Assembly: GCA_964528095.1 (NCBI GenBank)
Contig: CAZGSG010000022.1
Location: 1 to 32,622 of the forward strand
Direction of reading: 5' to 3'
From: CAZGSG01 sp964528095
Lineage (GTDB): Bacteria; Bacteroidota; Bacteroidia; Chitinophagales; Chitinophagaceae
DNA length: 32,622 nucleotides
Shown: in pieces, positions 8,467 through 14,835 of the stretch
Position numbering within the stretch: the first letter of the stretch is position 1
Layout of the letters: each line of letters opens with the position of its first letter
The notes under the pieces: model-generated
Databases searched by the model: none
Told to the model about the DNA's origin: nothing
What the model saw: only the letters and a program-made list of their open reading frames with translations
Position numbers and translations under genes: made by a program

Positions 8467-8499
8467 GAGCTAAGGCCTATTTTCACTGTGTGAAAATAG
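8467..8499 (+). repeat. GAGCTAAGG module with 23-nt palindrome
   Basis: GAGCTAAGG (8467-8475) is followed by a perfect inverted repeat: CTATTTTCAC, a 3-nt centre, then its complement ending at 8499. The same arrangement (GAGCTAAGG, 3-4 nt, TTTTCAC-n-GTGAAAA) occurs on each side of the large palindrome at 20285-20368. Possible protein-binding site or hairpin; function unknown. Confidence 0.6.
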
Positions 8500-8550
8500 A
8501 CAGCTACAACATGCGCTATTAAAAAACAGTTTTGAGATGGATCTCCGTTA

Positions 8551-8591
8551 TACATGAAAAAGGAGAACACCTTTCATGTATTCTCCTTTTC
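8551..8591. terminator. Two mutually exclusive hairpins, likely bidirectional terminator
   Basis: Arms AAAAGGAGAA (8558-8567) and TTCTCCTTTT (8581-8590) form a T-rich hairpin that can end transcripts from both convergent neighbours. A second inverted repeat, TACATGAAA (8551-8559) with TTTCATGTA (8572-8580), is interleaved with the first, so only one stem can form at a time. Confidence 0.55.
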
Positions 8592-8630
8592 TATAAATTT
8601 TCGCTGCTCACCAGCGTTGTGTAATTGATA

Positions 8631-9230
8631 CTAGTGTTTGGGAGCCAATGCAGGCTTTGCCGATAAATTGGTAATGAGGTAATACACCCCGAATAATACA
8701 AAACTCCAGATCAGGTCGCCCAGTATAAAGTTACCTACGAATCCATTGATCAACCCGCCTGAACGGTAATAAGCCAGTGCATCACCATAACATAACATCA
8801 GTCCTTCAACTGTCAATGGTCTTGCAAAACCATACCCTGTTGCCCATGTAATAAAATTGGATAGGGTGAAAAAGATGATTGATCCGGTTATGGAGAATGC
8901 TGCGATATTGAGTACATTTTTTTTCTTCATCAATGAGCCAAACAGGGTCAGCAATACAAAGACCAGGTAGATAGCCCACTGACCGCCGTAGAAGCCGAGC
9001 ATTTCCGTCAATCCTGCCAGGTTGAGCACATAAAATATAAGATCAGAGATGAATAAGGACAGAACAGGCAGAATGATGGCCCATTTCTTATCCCTGATCA
9101 TAGCTCCGCCAAAAATAGCCATTGCCATTTGTGGGGCGAAGCCTGCGGGCCTGAACGGGATCAGCCGGTACAATGCAGCGGCTAATAGCAGGAGAACAAA
9201 GGCCCAGATAGTTGATTTTGTTAATTTCAT
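8631..9230 (-). CDS. DUF6580-like multi-spanning membrane protein
   Basis: A 199-residue hydrophobic protein with about five or six predicted membrane spans: one after the N-terminus (TIWAFVLLLLAAALYRLIP), a glycine-rich segment FAPQMAMAIFGGAMIRDKKW, then several further spans, ending in a short polar tail. The PxGFAPQMAMAIFGGA segment and overall layout resemble the DUF6580 family of putative transport proteins, which look like ECF-type vitamin-uptake S components. Substrate unknown. It has its own promoter-like sequence (9248-9277), although manA ends only 56 nt upstream on the same strand. Confidence 0.65.
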   Translation of the reverse strand: MKLTKSTIWAFVLLLLAAALYRLIPFRPAGFAPQMAMAIFGGAMIRDKKWAIILPVLSLFISDLIFYVLNLAGLTEMLGFYGGQWAIYLVFVLLTLFGSLMKKKNVLNIAAFSITGSIIFFTLSNFITWATGYGFARPLTVEGLMLCYGDALAYYRSGGLINGFVGNFILGDLIWSFVLFGVYYLITNLSAKPALAPKH

Positions 9231-9247
9231 TGGTTCTATTTTCGGTG

Positions 9248-9277
9248 TAAAAGTAAAATAAATTAGCCCAATTACAA
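9248..9277 (-). promoter_or_regulatory. Putative promoter of the DUF6580-like gene
   Basis: On the minus strand TTG (9277-9275) is followed after 19 nt by TACTTTTA (9255-9248), one mismatch from TAnnTTTG, at the canonical spacing. The start codon at 9230 is 17 nt further on. Confidence 0.45.
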
Positions 9278-9286
9278 GGCAATTTA

Positions 9287-10504
9287 TTAACCCTCATTCC
9301 CCGGCACGGTTGCCTTATAAAGCAGGGAATCCTCGTCCCCGGTCAGTTCTATCTTATCACCAGCAAAAACAATAGCAGAAGGATTTCCTTTTTGCAGCTT
9401 TACCTGGCCTTTTTTATCGCTGATGGTGACTTTTCCATCTATTAGCAGGAAAACCTCCGCCGTGGATGCTGTATAAGAAAACTGTTGGCCTTTACTGAGT
9501 GTAATAGCACTTAGTTCGAAATCAGGCGCCGGGGTTTTATAAACGACCTGATTGTCTTTTTTCTCCCCTTCGATTATTTTATAGGTAGTGGCCGCACATT
9601 TGGTATGCCTGAGCAATTCCTTTACATCAATATGTTTGGTGGTAAGCCCGCCGCGCAATACATTATCTGAACTGGCCATGATCTCTACATTATGTCCATA
9701 CAGGTAAGCGTGTGGAATACCGGCATCCTGGAATATGGCCTGCCCTTTTGTGAGATGCAGCAGGTTAAATAAATAAACCGAAAACAAACCACGGTCAATC
9801 TTACCTGGCAATGAAAAGGTCAGTGTGCCTTTTGCCGCCCAATAATCAGGTTGGTTTTTATCCAGCTTACCTTCTTTATATAAAGGCACGATACGATCTA
9901 CCAGCGGCTGCAGTATTGTATTGACTTCTTCCTGCGGCAGCTCCATTACTGTTTTATACAGACCGCCATATCCTTCTCTTATAAAAACAGGCAATAAGAA
10001 ACTCAGCTCCTCTACTTTATTCAGGATGTCCTGTATTTCTTTTTCGGGTCTGAATCCATGCAATAACCAGAAATCACCCATGGCTACCATCAGCTCAGGC
10101 TTATGGTTATTATCCTTATAGTTCCGCAAAGGAGAATCAAGCGGTATACCCGTTTTATTTTCGAGTGCAAAATCTTTTTCTGCTGCTTCCTTTGAAGGAT
10201 GCACCTGTATGGAAAGCATATCGTTTACATCAAGTGCTTTTAACAGGTATGGGATGGTCCCGAATTTCCCGTACACAAAATCACCCAGCAGGGTTTTTGC
10301 ATCTGCGGCAATATATTCAGTAAGCAGGCGGGCATCTTCACCTGGTAAAATGATCTTGCAGGATGCCTGTGGATGAACACCGAGCCAATACTCGGCAAAT
10401 GGCCGCTTTTCAACGTTCTTTACATCAAGCAAGTCCGGGATAAACTCCGCGCCACCCCAGTCATAATACTTTACAGTTCCGTTCAATTGACTTATTCCAT
10501 TCAT
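9287..10504 (-). CDS. manA: Mannose-6-phosphate isomerase, class I
   Basis: It interconverts fructose 6-phosphate and mannose 6-phosphate, feeding GDP-sugar and polysaccharide synthesis; cytoplasmic and zinc-dependent. The 405-residue length fits the class I family. The zinc ligands are visible in MLSIQVHPSKEAAE (Gln, His), NNHKPELMVAM (Glu) and AGIPHAYLYGHNVEIMASSD (His), and the catalytic-region Arg lies in SSDNVLRGGLT. The C-terminal cupin-like domain (FSYTASTAEVFLLIDGKV) is present. It is divergent from yraN with only 32 nt between start codons; a TATCTTTA box at 10525-10532 fits a manA promoter. The DUF6580-like gene lies downstream on the same strand. Confidence 0.93.
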   Translation of the reverse strand: MNGISQLNGTVKYYDWGGAEFIPDLLDVKNVEKRPFAEYWLGVHPQASCKIILPGEDARLLTEYIAADAKTLLGDFVYGKFGTIPYLLKALDVNDMLSIQVHPSKEAAEKDFALENKTGIPLDSPLRNYKDNNHKPELMVAMGDFWLLHGFRPEKEIQDILNKVEELSFLLPVFIREGYGGLYKTVMELPQEEVNTILQPLVDRIVPLYKEGKLDKNQPDYWAAKGTLTFSLPGKIDRGLFSVYLFNLLHLTKGQAIFQDAGIPHAYLYGHNVEIMASSDNVLRGGLTTKHIDVKELLRHTKCAATTYKIIEGEKKDNQVVYKTPAPDFELSAITLSKGQQFSYTASTAEVFLLIDGKVTISDKKGQVKLQKGNPSAIVFAGDKIELTGDEDSLLYKATVPGNEG

Positions 10505-10524
10505 AATCGCTGATTAACTTGGAG

Positions 10525-10532
10525 TAAAGATA
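10525..10532 (-). promoter_or_regulatory. Putative -7 box of manA
   Basis: Reads TATCTTTA on the minus strand, one mismatch from TAnnTTTG, 20 nt upstream of the manA ATG. The -33 region would fall inside the start of yraN, so the divergent genes may compete for this short segment. Confidence 0.35.
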
Positions 10533-10536
10533 CTAC

Positions 10537-10890
10537 ATGGCCTCACATAATATGGTAGGTGCAGCAGGTGAAAAAATGGCCGCCGACTGGTTGCGCGCAA
10601 ATGGATATGAGATCCTGCACCAGAACTGGCGGTATTCGCACTATGAGCTCGATATTATCGCGAGAAAGGGAAAACGATTGCATTTTATAGAAGTGAAAAC
10701 AAGAACCGGCTCCCGCTATGGGTTTCCGGAAGAGTTTGTAGGAAAGAAAAAGTTCAGGAATATACAGCGGGCTGCAGATGAGTTCCTGTTTCGTAATCCA
10801 GGTCATCGTTGGATACAGTTCGATATACTTGCTATTACATGCAGTAAGTATAAAGAGCCGGAGTTTTTTTTGGTGGAGGATCTGAGTTAA
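10537..10890 (+). CDS. YraN family (UPF0102) putative endonuclease-like protein
   Basis: A 117-residue cytoplasmic protein with a PD-(D/E)XK-nuclease-like core. GAAGEKMAADWLRANGYEIL is the N-terminal helix, ELDIIARKGKRLHFIEVKTR carries the D...E-x-K catalytic pattern, and FGxKKFRNIQRAADEFL-type and WIQFDILAIT segments follow. The family is almost universal in bacteria, and its role is not settled (Holliday-junction-like nuclease fold). It begins 32 nt from manA in a divergent arrangement. Confidence 0.9.
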   Translation: MASHNMVGAAGEKMAADWLRANGYEILHQNWRYSHYELDIIARKGKRLHFIEVKTRTGSRYGFPEEFVGKKKFRNIQRAADEFLFRNPGHRWIQFDILAITCSKYKEPEFFLVEDLS

Positions 10891-10949
10891 GGCGGGTGAT
10901 ATTATTGTGTCCGATCATTTGTGCCGGGTCGTTTATGAGGCTTTATGGT

Positions 10950-11010
10950 TTGTAGTTCAGGGTATTTGACAGGGATTTCAAAGGAGCTAACAGGGAGAAT
11001 GAGCGAAGGG
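10950..11010 (+). repeat. Dispersed repeat of about 60 bp, copy 2
   Basis: TTGTAGTTCA at 10950, AGGGATTTCA at 10971 and AAGGAGCTAACAG at 10981 repeat the unit at 8381-8441 with identical spacing. It directly precedes the inverted/tandem element at 11017. With that element it fills the 500-bp gap 10891-11390. Short ORFs through here encode low-complexity peptides created by the repeats and are not genes. Confidence 0.65.
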
Positions 11011-11016
11011 AGAGTT

Positions 11017-11353
11017 GCGTCCCATCGGGGTCTGGCGAAGAGGATGTTCCAATGCTATTGTTTTTTTCATAGTCGACCCCACTGGGTGCGTCCCATCGGG
11101 GTCTGGCGATGGGGATATTTCAATGCAATTGTTTTTTTATCGCCGACCCCGATGTATGAAGTATTTACAGATTAAAGGTTACGGTGTTTTTGATGTTAAA
11201 AGGAATTTCGAAATTATCGGGTTGTATAGTTTTAGGTTTGCTGGTTGTTGGATAGAACTATACATCGGGGTCGGCTGTTGAACAGTAGTATTGTTCGAAT
11301 TTTCTTTATGCGCCAGACCCCGATGGGACGCAAACGCCAGATCCCGATGCGAC
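11017..11353. repeat. Composite repeat element with tandem and inverted copies of CCCATCGGGGTCTGGCG
   Basis: Two direct copies (11017-11080 and 11088-11150, period 71 nt) each start GCGTCCCATCGGGGTCTGG, continue with GGAT-TT-CAATGC-ATTG and a T-run, and end with CGACCCC. After a unique centre of about 105 nt, an inverted copy follows: ATACATCGGGGTCGG at 11260-11274, which is the exact complement of 11144-11158, and CGCCAGACCCCGATGGG at 11311. A degenerate fourth copy sits at 11335-11353. Non-coding; a long hairpin around position 11208 is possible. Confidence 0.8.
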
Positions 11354-11390
11354 ACAATTCCAATGGCATACACTACCCATCATCCAACCT

Positions 11391-11897
11391 CTATTTCACC
11401 ACAGGTATCCGCTCCATCATCTTCTCCACCAGTTTATATGTAGCGGGGCAGTATTCAACATTCTGTTTATGGACATGTACATAGTCCTTCATCTTTTTGG
11501 ATAAATGTGGAAAGCCGGAGCAGTCGGCAGGGCGTACTTCGTAGATGCTGCATTTATTATCCTGCAGGTTGAGAAACTGGCAGGGTTGTTTTTTATTGAC
11601 AAGGTCTTTTTCGCCGCCACGTTCTCTTTTCAACCATTTAGCGGTAAATGCATCGGGGGTCATTTGTAAATGTGCCGAGATCCTTTTTACATCTTTATTG
11701 GTGAAAGTGGGTGTCATCGTTTTACAACAATTCGCACAGGCCAGGCATTCGGTTTCCTGCCATACTTCCTTTTCTAATGGTATGATGGAGAGGCCCAGTT
11801 TTTTGGGAGGATTGTTTTCGAGCCCGGTAAGGTAGCGTCGCATTCTGCTCTTATTCCTGCGCATTGTGTGTTTGAACGATCGTAAGCTAAAAGGCAT
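11391..11897 (-). CDS. YkgJ-type cysteine-cluster protein
   Basis: A 168-residue protein with the cysteine arrangement of the YkgJ/FliB-like family (putative zinc or iron-sulfur cluster). The cysteines are in TECLACANCCKTMTPTFT (about residues 50-67), then KQPCQFLNLQDNKCSIYEVR, PADCSGFPH and a final EYCPATY. The family's molecular role is unknown. The basic N-terminus (FKHTMRRNKSRMRRYL) may start at M1 or at M12. The gene is divergent from the lipoprotein gene; GGCATA and TATGCC flank the start region at 11893-11914. The 3' end stops about 40 nt from the repeat element. Confidence 0.8.
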   Translation of the reverse strand: MPFSLRSFKHTMRRNKSRMRRYLTGLENNPPKKLGLSIIPLEKEVWQETECLACANCCKTMTPTFTNKDVKRISAHLQMTPDAFTAKWLKRERGGEKDLVNKKQPCQFLNLQDNKCSIYEVRPADCSGFPHLSKKMKDYVHVHKQNVEYCPATYKLVEKMMERIPVVK

Positions 11898-11953
11898 ATC
11901 TTATCTTGTATGCCGAAGGTAAAAAAAATTTATGGGCTAAGGCCCGCAATGGC

Positions 11954-11961
11954 TATTTTTG
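11954..11961 (+). promoter_or_regulatory. Putative -7 box of the lipoprotein gene
   Basis: TATTTTTG matches TAnnTTTG fully and lies 22 nt upstream of ATG 11984. It lies inside the longer possible reading frame that begins at 11906, which argues that the longer frame is not the translated form. Confidence 0.5.
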
Positions 11962-11983
11962 TTTCCACTTAAAACCCAATTAT

Positions 11984-12637
11984 ATGAGGATAATTTTTTC
12001 GCTTGTTATTGTTGTTGCCCTTGCAGCTTCTTTTGGCGCCTGCAAATCCGGTTCGGGACCGGCTACTTTTTGTGATACAGCCTGTCTGAAGGATTCACTG
12101 AAGTTTACCGGTAATTTCCCCCTGAAACCTTATGTGTATATCAATGCAAAAGATTGTATGCCCGATACCATTACCTGGAGTTTCGATGGTGCACCGAGCA
12201 ATCGTAAAATAGGGTTCGCTTATTTATTACAATCAGGCATTAAAATAAATAAGGATTTTGCACGCTGTTATTTTGCTGATACTGTACAGGCCTGGTTATT
12301 GTTCAACGACTGCGCCACCGGCCGTGGTTACCAGGTAAGACTTCCTTTTAATAAAAATAAAGCCATGAGCGCGCAAAGCAGCGGGCTGAACAATATTGAT
12401 AAAAAATTCGCCGTTGCTGATGAGCTCGTTGTTTATTCTGACCGGGGCAATCTTTTTGTGGAAGATATGGGCACAGGTAAAAAAGCCATGATGACCTTTG
12501 GTAAAAGAGTAGAGATCGATTATGATTATATCCATGACATGATCGATTCCATCAATGTAACGCCAACCAATATCTGGGCAAAAGTGAAAATTGATAACGA
12601 ATGGAAAGTACTGGAGAAAAAGATCACCCTGCAATAA
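11984..12637 (+). CDS. Hypothetical lipoprotein, 217 residues
   Basis: I do not recognise the family. ATG 11984 gives MRIIFSLVIVVALAASFGAC, a lipoprotein-like signal peptide with Cys at residue 20, so the mature protein is probably anchored to a membrane in the envelope. The upstream 26 codons of the open frame have no signal character and include the promoter box. The mature part has several cysteines (FCDTACLKDS, AKDCMPDTI, FARCYF, FNDCATG), which may form disulfides in the periplasm, and ends with WAKVKIDNEWKVLEKKITL. xerD starts 47 nt downstream and may share the transcript. Confidence 0.65.
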   Translation: MRIIFSLVIVVALAASFGACKSGSGPATFCDTACLKDSLKFTGNFPLKPYVYINAKDCMPDTITWSFDGAPSNRKIGFAYLLQSGIKINKDFARCYFADTVQAWLLFNDCATGRGYQVRLPFNKNKAMSAQSSGLNNIDKKFAVADELVVYSDRGNLFVEDMGTGKKAMMTFGKRVEIDYDYIHDMIDSINVTPTNIWAKVKIDNEWKVLEKKITLQ

Positions 12638-12684
12638 GCATCACTCCTATCCTTTCTTAAGCAGCATATCGCTCAATCGCATTC

Positions 12685-13593
12685 ATGTGGGACACGTATA
12701 AAAAAGGATTTAAAGCTTATTTACAATTAGAGAAATCTCTTTCGGATAATTCTGTACAAGCCTACCTGCGGGATATTGACAAATTCACTCAATACCTGCA
12801 GGAGGCTTCTTCATTAAAAGCCCCTTCCGAAATAGAATTAAAACAATTACAGGCATTCATCAAATGGATTGCCGAACTGGGAATGACACCCAGTTCGCAG
12901 GCAAGGATCATCTCGGGTATTAAAGCATTTTATAAATACTGCCTGCTGGAAAATATCTCGCAAAAGGACCCCACTACTTTACTGGAAGCACCAAAGCTAA
13001 AACGGGCATTACCCGATGTGCTGAGTTTTGAGGAAATCGAAAAAATCATTGCACAGATAGACCTGAGCAAGCAGGAAGGTGGTCGTAACAAAGCTATCCT
13101 GGAGACCATGTATAGTTGCGGCCTGCGTGTAAGCGAACTGGTAAACCTGAAGCTTTCGCAATTATATATGGATGTTGGTTTTATTCGTGTGTTAGGAAAA
13201 GGAGATAAAGAACGGCTGGTGCCTATCGGCAGATCAGCTATTAAATACATCTCACTTTACAAAGAACAGATCCGTACGCATATTACCCCAAAGCCTGGTA
13301 ACGAGGATATTGTTTTCCTGAACAATCGCGGCGCTAAACTTTCAAGGGTGATGATCTTTCTCATTATTAAAGACCTCACCAAAAAAGCAGGGATCAATAA
13401 AACGGTATCCCCACACACCCTGCGACATTCATTTGCCACACACCTCGTAGAAGGCGGCGCCGATCTGCGGGCCGTGCAGGAGATGCTGGGACATGAGAGC
13501 ATTACCACTACTGAGATCTACACCCATCTTGACAGGGAGTTTTTGAGGAAGACACTGGAGGATTTTCACCCAGGGTTTAGAAGTCAAAATTAA
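12685..13593 (+). CDS. xerD: Site-specific tyrosine recombinase XerD
   Basis: Resolves chromosome dimers at dif together with XerC at division. The 302-residue protein has the N-terminal core-binding SAM-like domain (SLSDNSVQAYLRDIDKFTQYL) and a complete catalytic set: R148 (CGLRVSEL), K172 (LGKGDKERLVP), H244 and R247 (SPHTLRHSFATHL), H270 (MLGHESITTTEIYTH) and the nucleophile Y279. The ending after LREFLRKTLEDFHPG-like residues is XerD-like rather than XerC-like. The last residues (FRSQN) and stop are read from the AT-rich repeat at 13581-13800, where relatives normally end shortly after FHP. It is not linked to any integrated element here, which supports a housekeeping role. Confidence 0.9.
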   Translation: MWDTYKKGFKAYLQLEKSLSDNSVQAYLRDIDKFTQYLQEASSLKAPSEIELKQLQAFIKWIAELGMTPSSQARIISGIKAFYKYCLLENISQKDPTTLLEAPKLKRALPDVLSFEEIEKIIAQIDLSKQEGGRNKAILETMYSCGLRVSELVNLKLSQLYMDVGFIRVLGKGDKERLVPIGRSAIKYISLYKEQIRTHITPKPGNEDIVFLNNRGAKLSRVMIFLIIKDLTKKAGINKTVSPHTLRHSFATHLVEGGADLRAVQEMLGHESITTTEIYTHLDREFLRKTLEDFHPGFRSQN

Positions 13594-13800
13594 AAAGTCA
13601 AAATTAAAAATGGACCCCGTTATTGGTGATGGACTACTGTTTTGCATCCGGATATTCTAAATTGAAGAGAGTAAACCTGCCATTGCTTTACTAAAGGAAT
13701 AAGTGTTGCACTAATTCAAAATTTAAAATTCAAAAATAGAAGTCCATTACATACCACGGAGACTATTTTTGAATTTTGACTTTTGAATTTTGAATTATTA
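13581..13800. repeat. AT-rich intergenic repeat, copy 3 (xerD - T9SS protein)
   Basis: This copy of about 220 bp starts inside the xerD 3' end (GTCAAAATTAAAAA, including its TAA at 13591-13593) and finishes at the base before the TAG of the convergent T9SS gene. The right end, read inverted, has CAAAATTCAAAAATAG-TCTCCGT then a GTAATGGACT block nearly identical to copy 1. An extra inner AT-rich arm (13714-13740) suggests a compound structure. It also shares ATTGAAGAGA with copy 1. Confidence 0.7.
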
Positions 13801-14817
13801 CTACTGGATGATGATCCTGGCTGATTGGCTTTTTTCAACGGCCTTGTTATGTAATTGTATAAAGTAGGTACCGGTGGCGACAGTTGGGATGTCCAGTTTA
13901 ACTCGTCCTGTTTTTTTATCCAGGCGAATAGTTTTTGTACTTATTAGCTGTCCTCCTGTTGTTAGTAGTTGTAAGGTATAATCGCCTTCTTCTAATTTTT
14001 TGCAATCGATCGTAACGGAGCCGCCACTGGATGCAGGATTAGGGAATATGTTTAAATCTGAAGCCCTTTCTTTGGGTTTTTCTGGTGTAAAAAAGCTTTC
14101 TGATTTCACGACTTTACTCATGGCACCCCCCATACGAATAATACCAAACGAAACAACCGTTACTTCCTGTAGTGGAGGCAGGGCTGTCAATTGTATTACC
14201 AGTTCCTTGTACAGGTCGGGGAAGGCCTCTACAAATATTTCCTTTTCCTGGAAGCCAGCAGAAGATATGACCAGATAGGTGCCAGAGAATACAAATGGGC
14301 CCGTTATCCTGAAACGGCCACTACTATCGGCCGCTAATCCTACCGGGGTATTTTTGATACGTATACTGGAAAAAGCAACAGGTTCGCCTTTTTCATCAAT
14401 CACTTTTCCATTTATACCAGGTTGCTGCTTCACTGTTATCTTTCCCACCAACTCAACCTGTGGCGTCTCTATCACCGGTCTTGTCGTATCAACTACCACC
14501 ACCCGCGGTTTTCCCTGCGCAGTTGCTTTCATCGAAAATAAAAATGCAGGGATGGCAAACTGGAAAAAATATTTTATCCAGGGTATTCTTTTGCGCGGAA
14601 GATCGATACTGCGATCCAACTGGCCATCCATAAAACGCCCGCATACCGACCCGGTAGATGGTTTTTTAAAGAACGCTACCAGTTGCGCATCACTCATATT
14701 GGTAAAATCGATGACTTCTTTCTGGCAGGAACCGCAGAATTTTCCTTTTTGTACCGGTGTCATGGCATCCCAATTTTCATGACATGCTTCGGGAATGGTG
14801 AGCATCATTTTTTTCAT
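13801..14817 (-). CDS. T9SS-sorted protein with N-terminal Cys domain, internal signal/TM segment and CpD domain
   Basis: A 338-residue protein of unusual order. Residues 1-75 form a polar domain with C12-H13, C28-x2-C31 and C59 (EACHENW, GKFCGSCQKEVIDFTNMSD, VCGRFMDGQLDR), possibly metal-binding. Residues 78-100 are hydrophobic (WIKYFFQFAIPAFLFSMKATA) and end in an ATA-Q site like a signal-peptidase cleavage site. A CpD-like fold follows at about 122-225 (INGKVIDEKGEPVAFSSIRI), then a type A T9SS sorting domain from about 255 (LNIFPNPASSGGSVTI ... GTYFIQL). The CpD and sorting parts point to surface display; the Cys part would stay in the cytoplasm. The function is unknown. The next gene upstream on this strand ends 18 nt away, so the two are likely co-transcribed. 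Confidence 0.75.
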   Translation of the reverse strand: MKKMMLTIPEACHENWDAMTPVQKGKFCGSCQKEVIDFTNMSDAQLVAFFKKPSTGSVCGRFMDGQLDRSIDLPRKRIPWIKYFFQFAIPAFLFSMKATAQGKPRVVVVDTTRPVIETPQVELVGKITVKQQPGINGKVIDEKGEPVAFSSIRIKNTPVGLAADSSGRFRITGPFVFSGTYLVISSAGFQEKEIFVEAFPDLYKELVIQLTALPPLQEVTVVSFGIIRMGGAMSKVVKSESFFTPEKPKERASDLNIFPNPASSGGSVTIDCKKLEEGDYTLQLLTTGGQLISTKTIRLDKKTGRVKLDIPTVATGTYFIQLHNKAVEKSQSARIIIQ

Positions 14818-14835
14818 AAAAACAGTTTTAGAGTT

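Larger units (their letters stand above)
8319..8630. other. 312-bp intergenic region with repeat units and no gene
   Basis: Between the Dph6-like gene and the DUF6580-like gene (convergent) there is no credible ORF. The stretch holds a dispersed repeat (8381-8441), a GAGCTAAGG module followed by a 23-nt palindrome (8467-8499), and two overlapping hairpins (8551-8591), all listed separately. Confidence 0.7.

Noticed and set aside
11017..11150. Possible CRISPR-like array
   Set aside because: There are only two direct copies; the repeated unit is about 64 nt with no distinct spacer, inverted copies follow, and no cas genes are present.
10945..11281. Two overlapping plus-strand ORFs (76 and 88 codons) across the composite repeat
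   Set aside because: Their peptides are just the tandem DNA repeat read in two frames (the same SHRGLA/RPIGVW-type words recur), there is no start context, and the region is explained by non-coding inverted and direct repeats.
11906..11983. Longer start of the lipoprotein gene (26 extra residues)
   Set aside because: The extra residues lack signal character and contain the TATTTTTG promoter box; ATG 11984 begins a proper lipoprotein signal peptide.
12685..13593. XerD-like recombinase as an integrase of a mobile element
   Set aside because: The full XerD signature, the lack of phage or transfer genes, and no tRNA or att-like direct repeats nearby favour the housekeeping recombinase.
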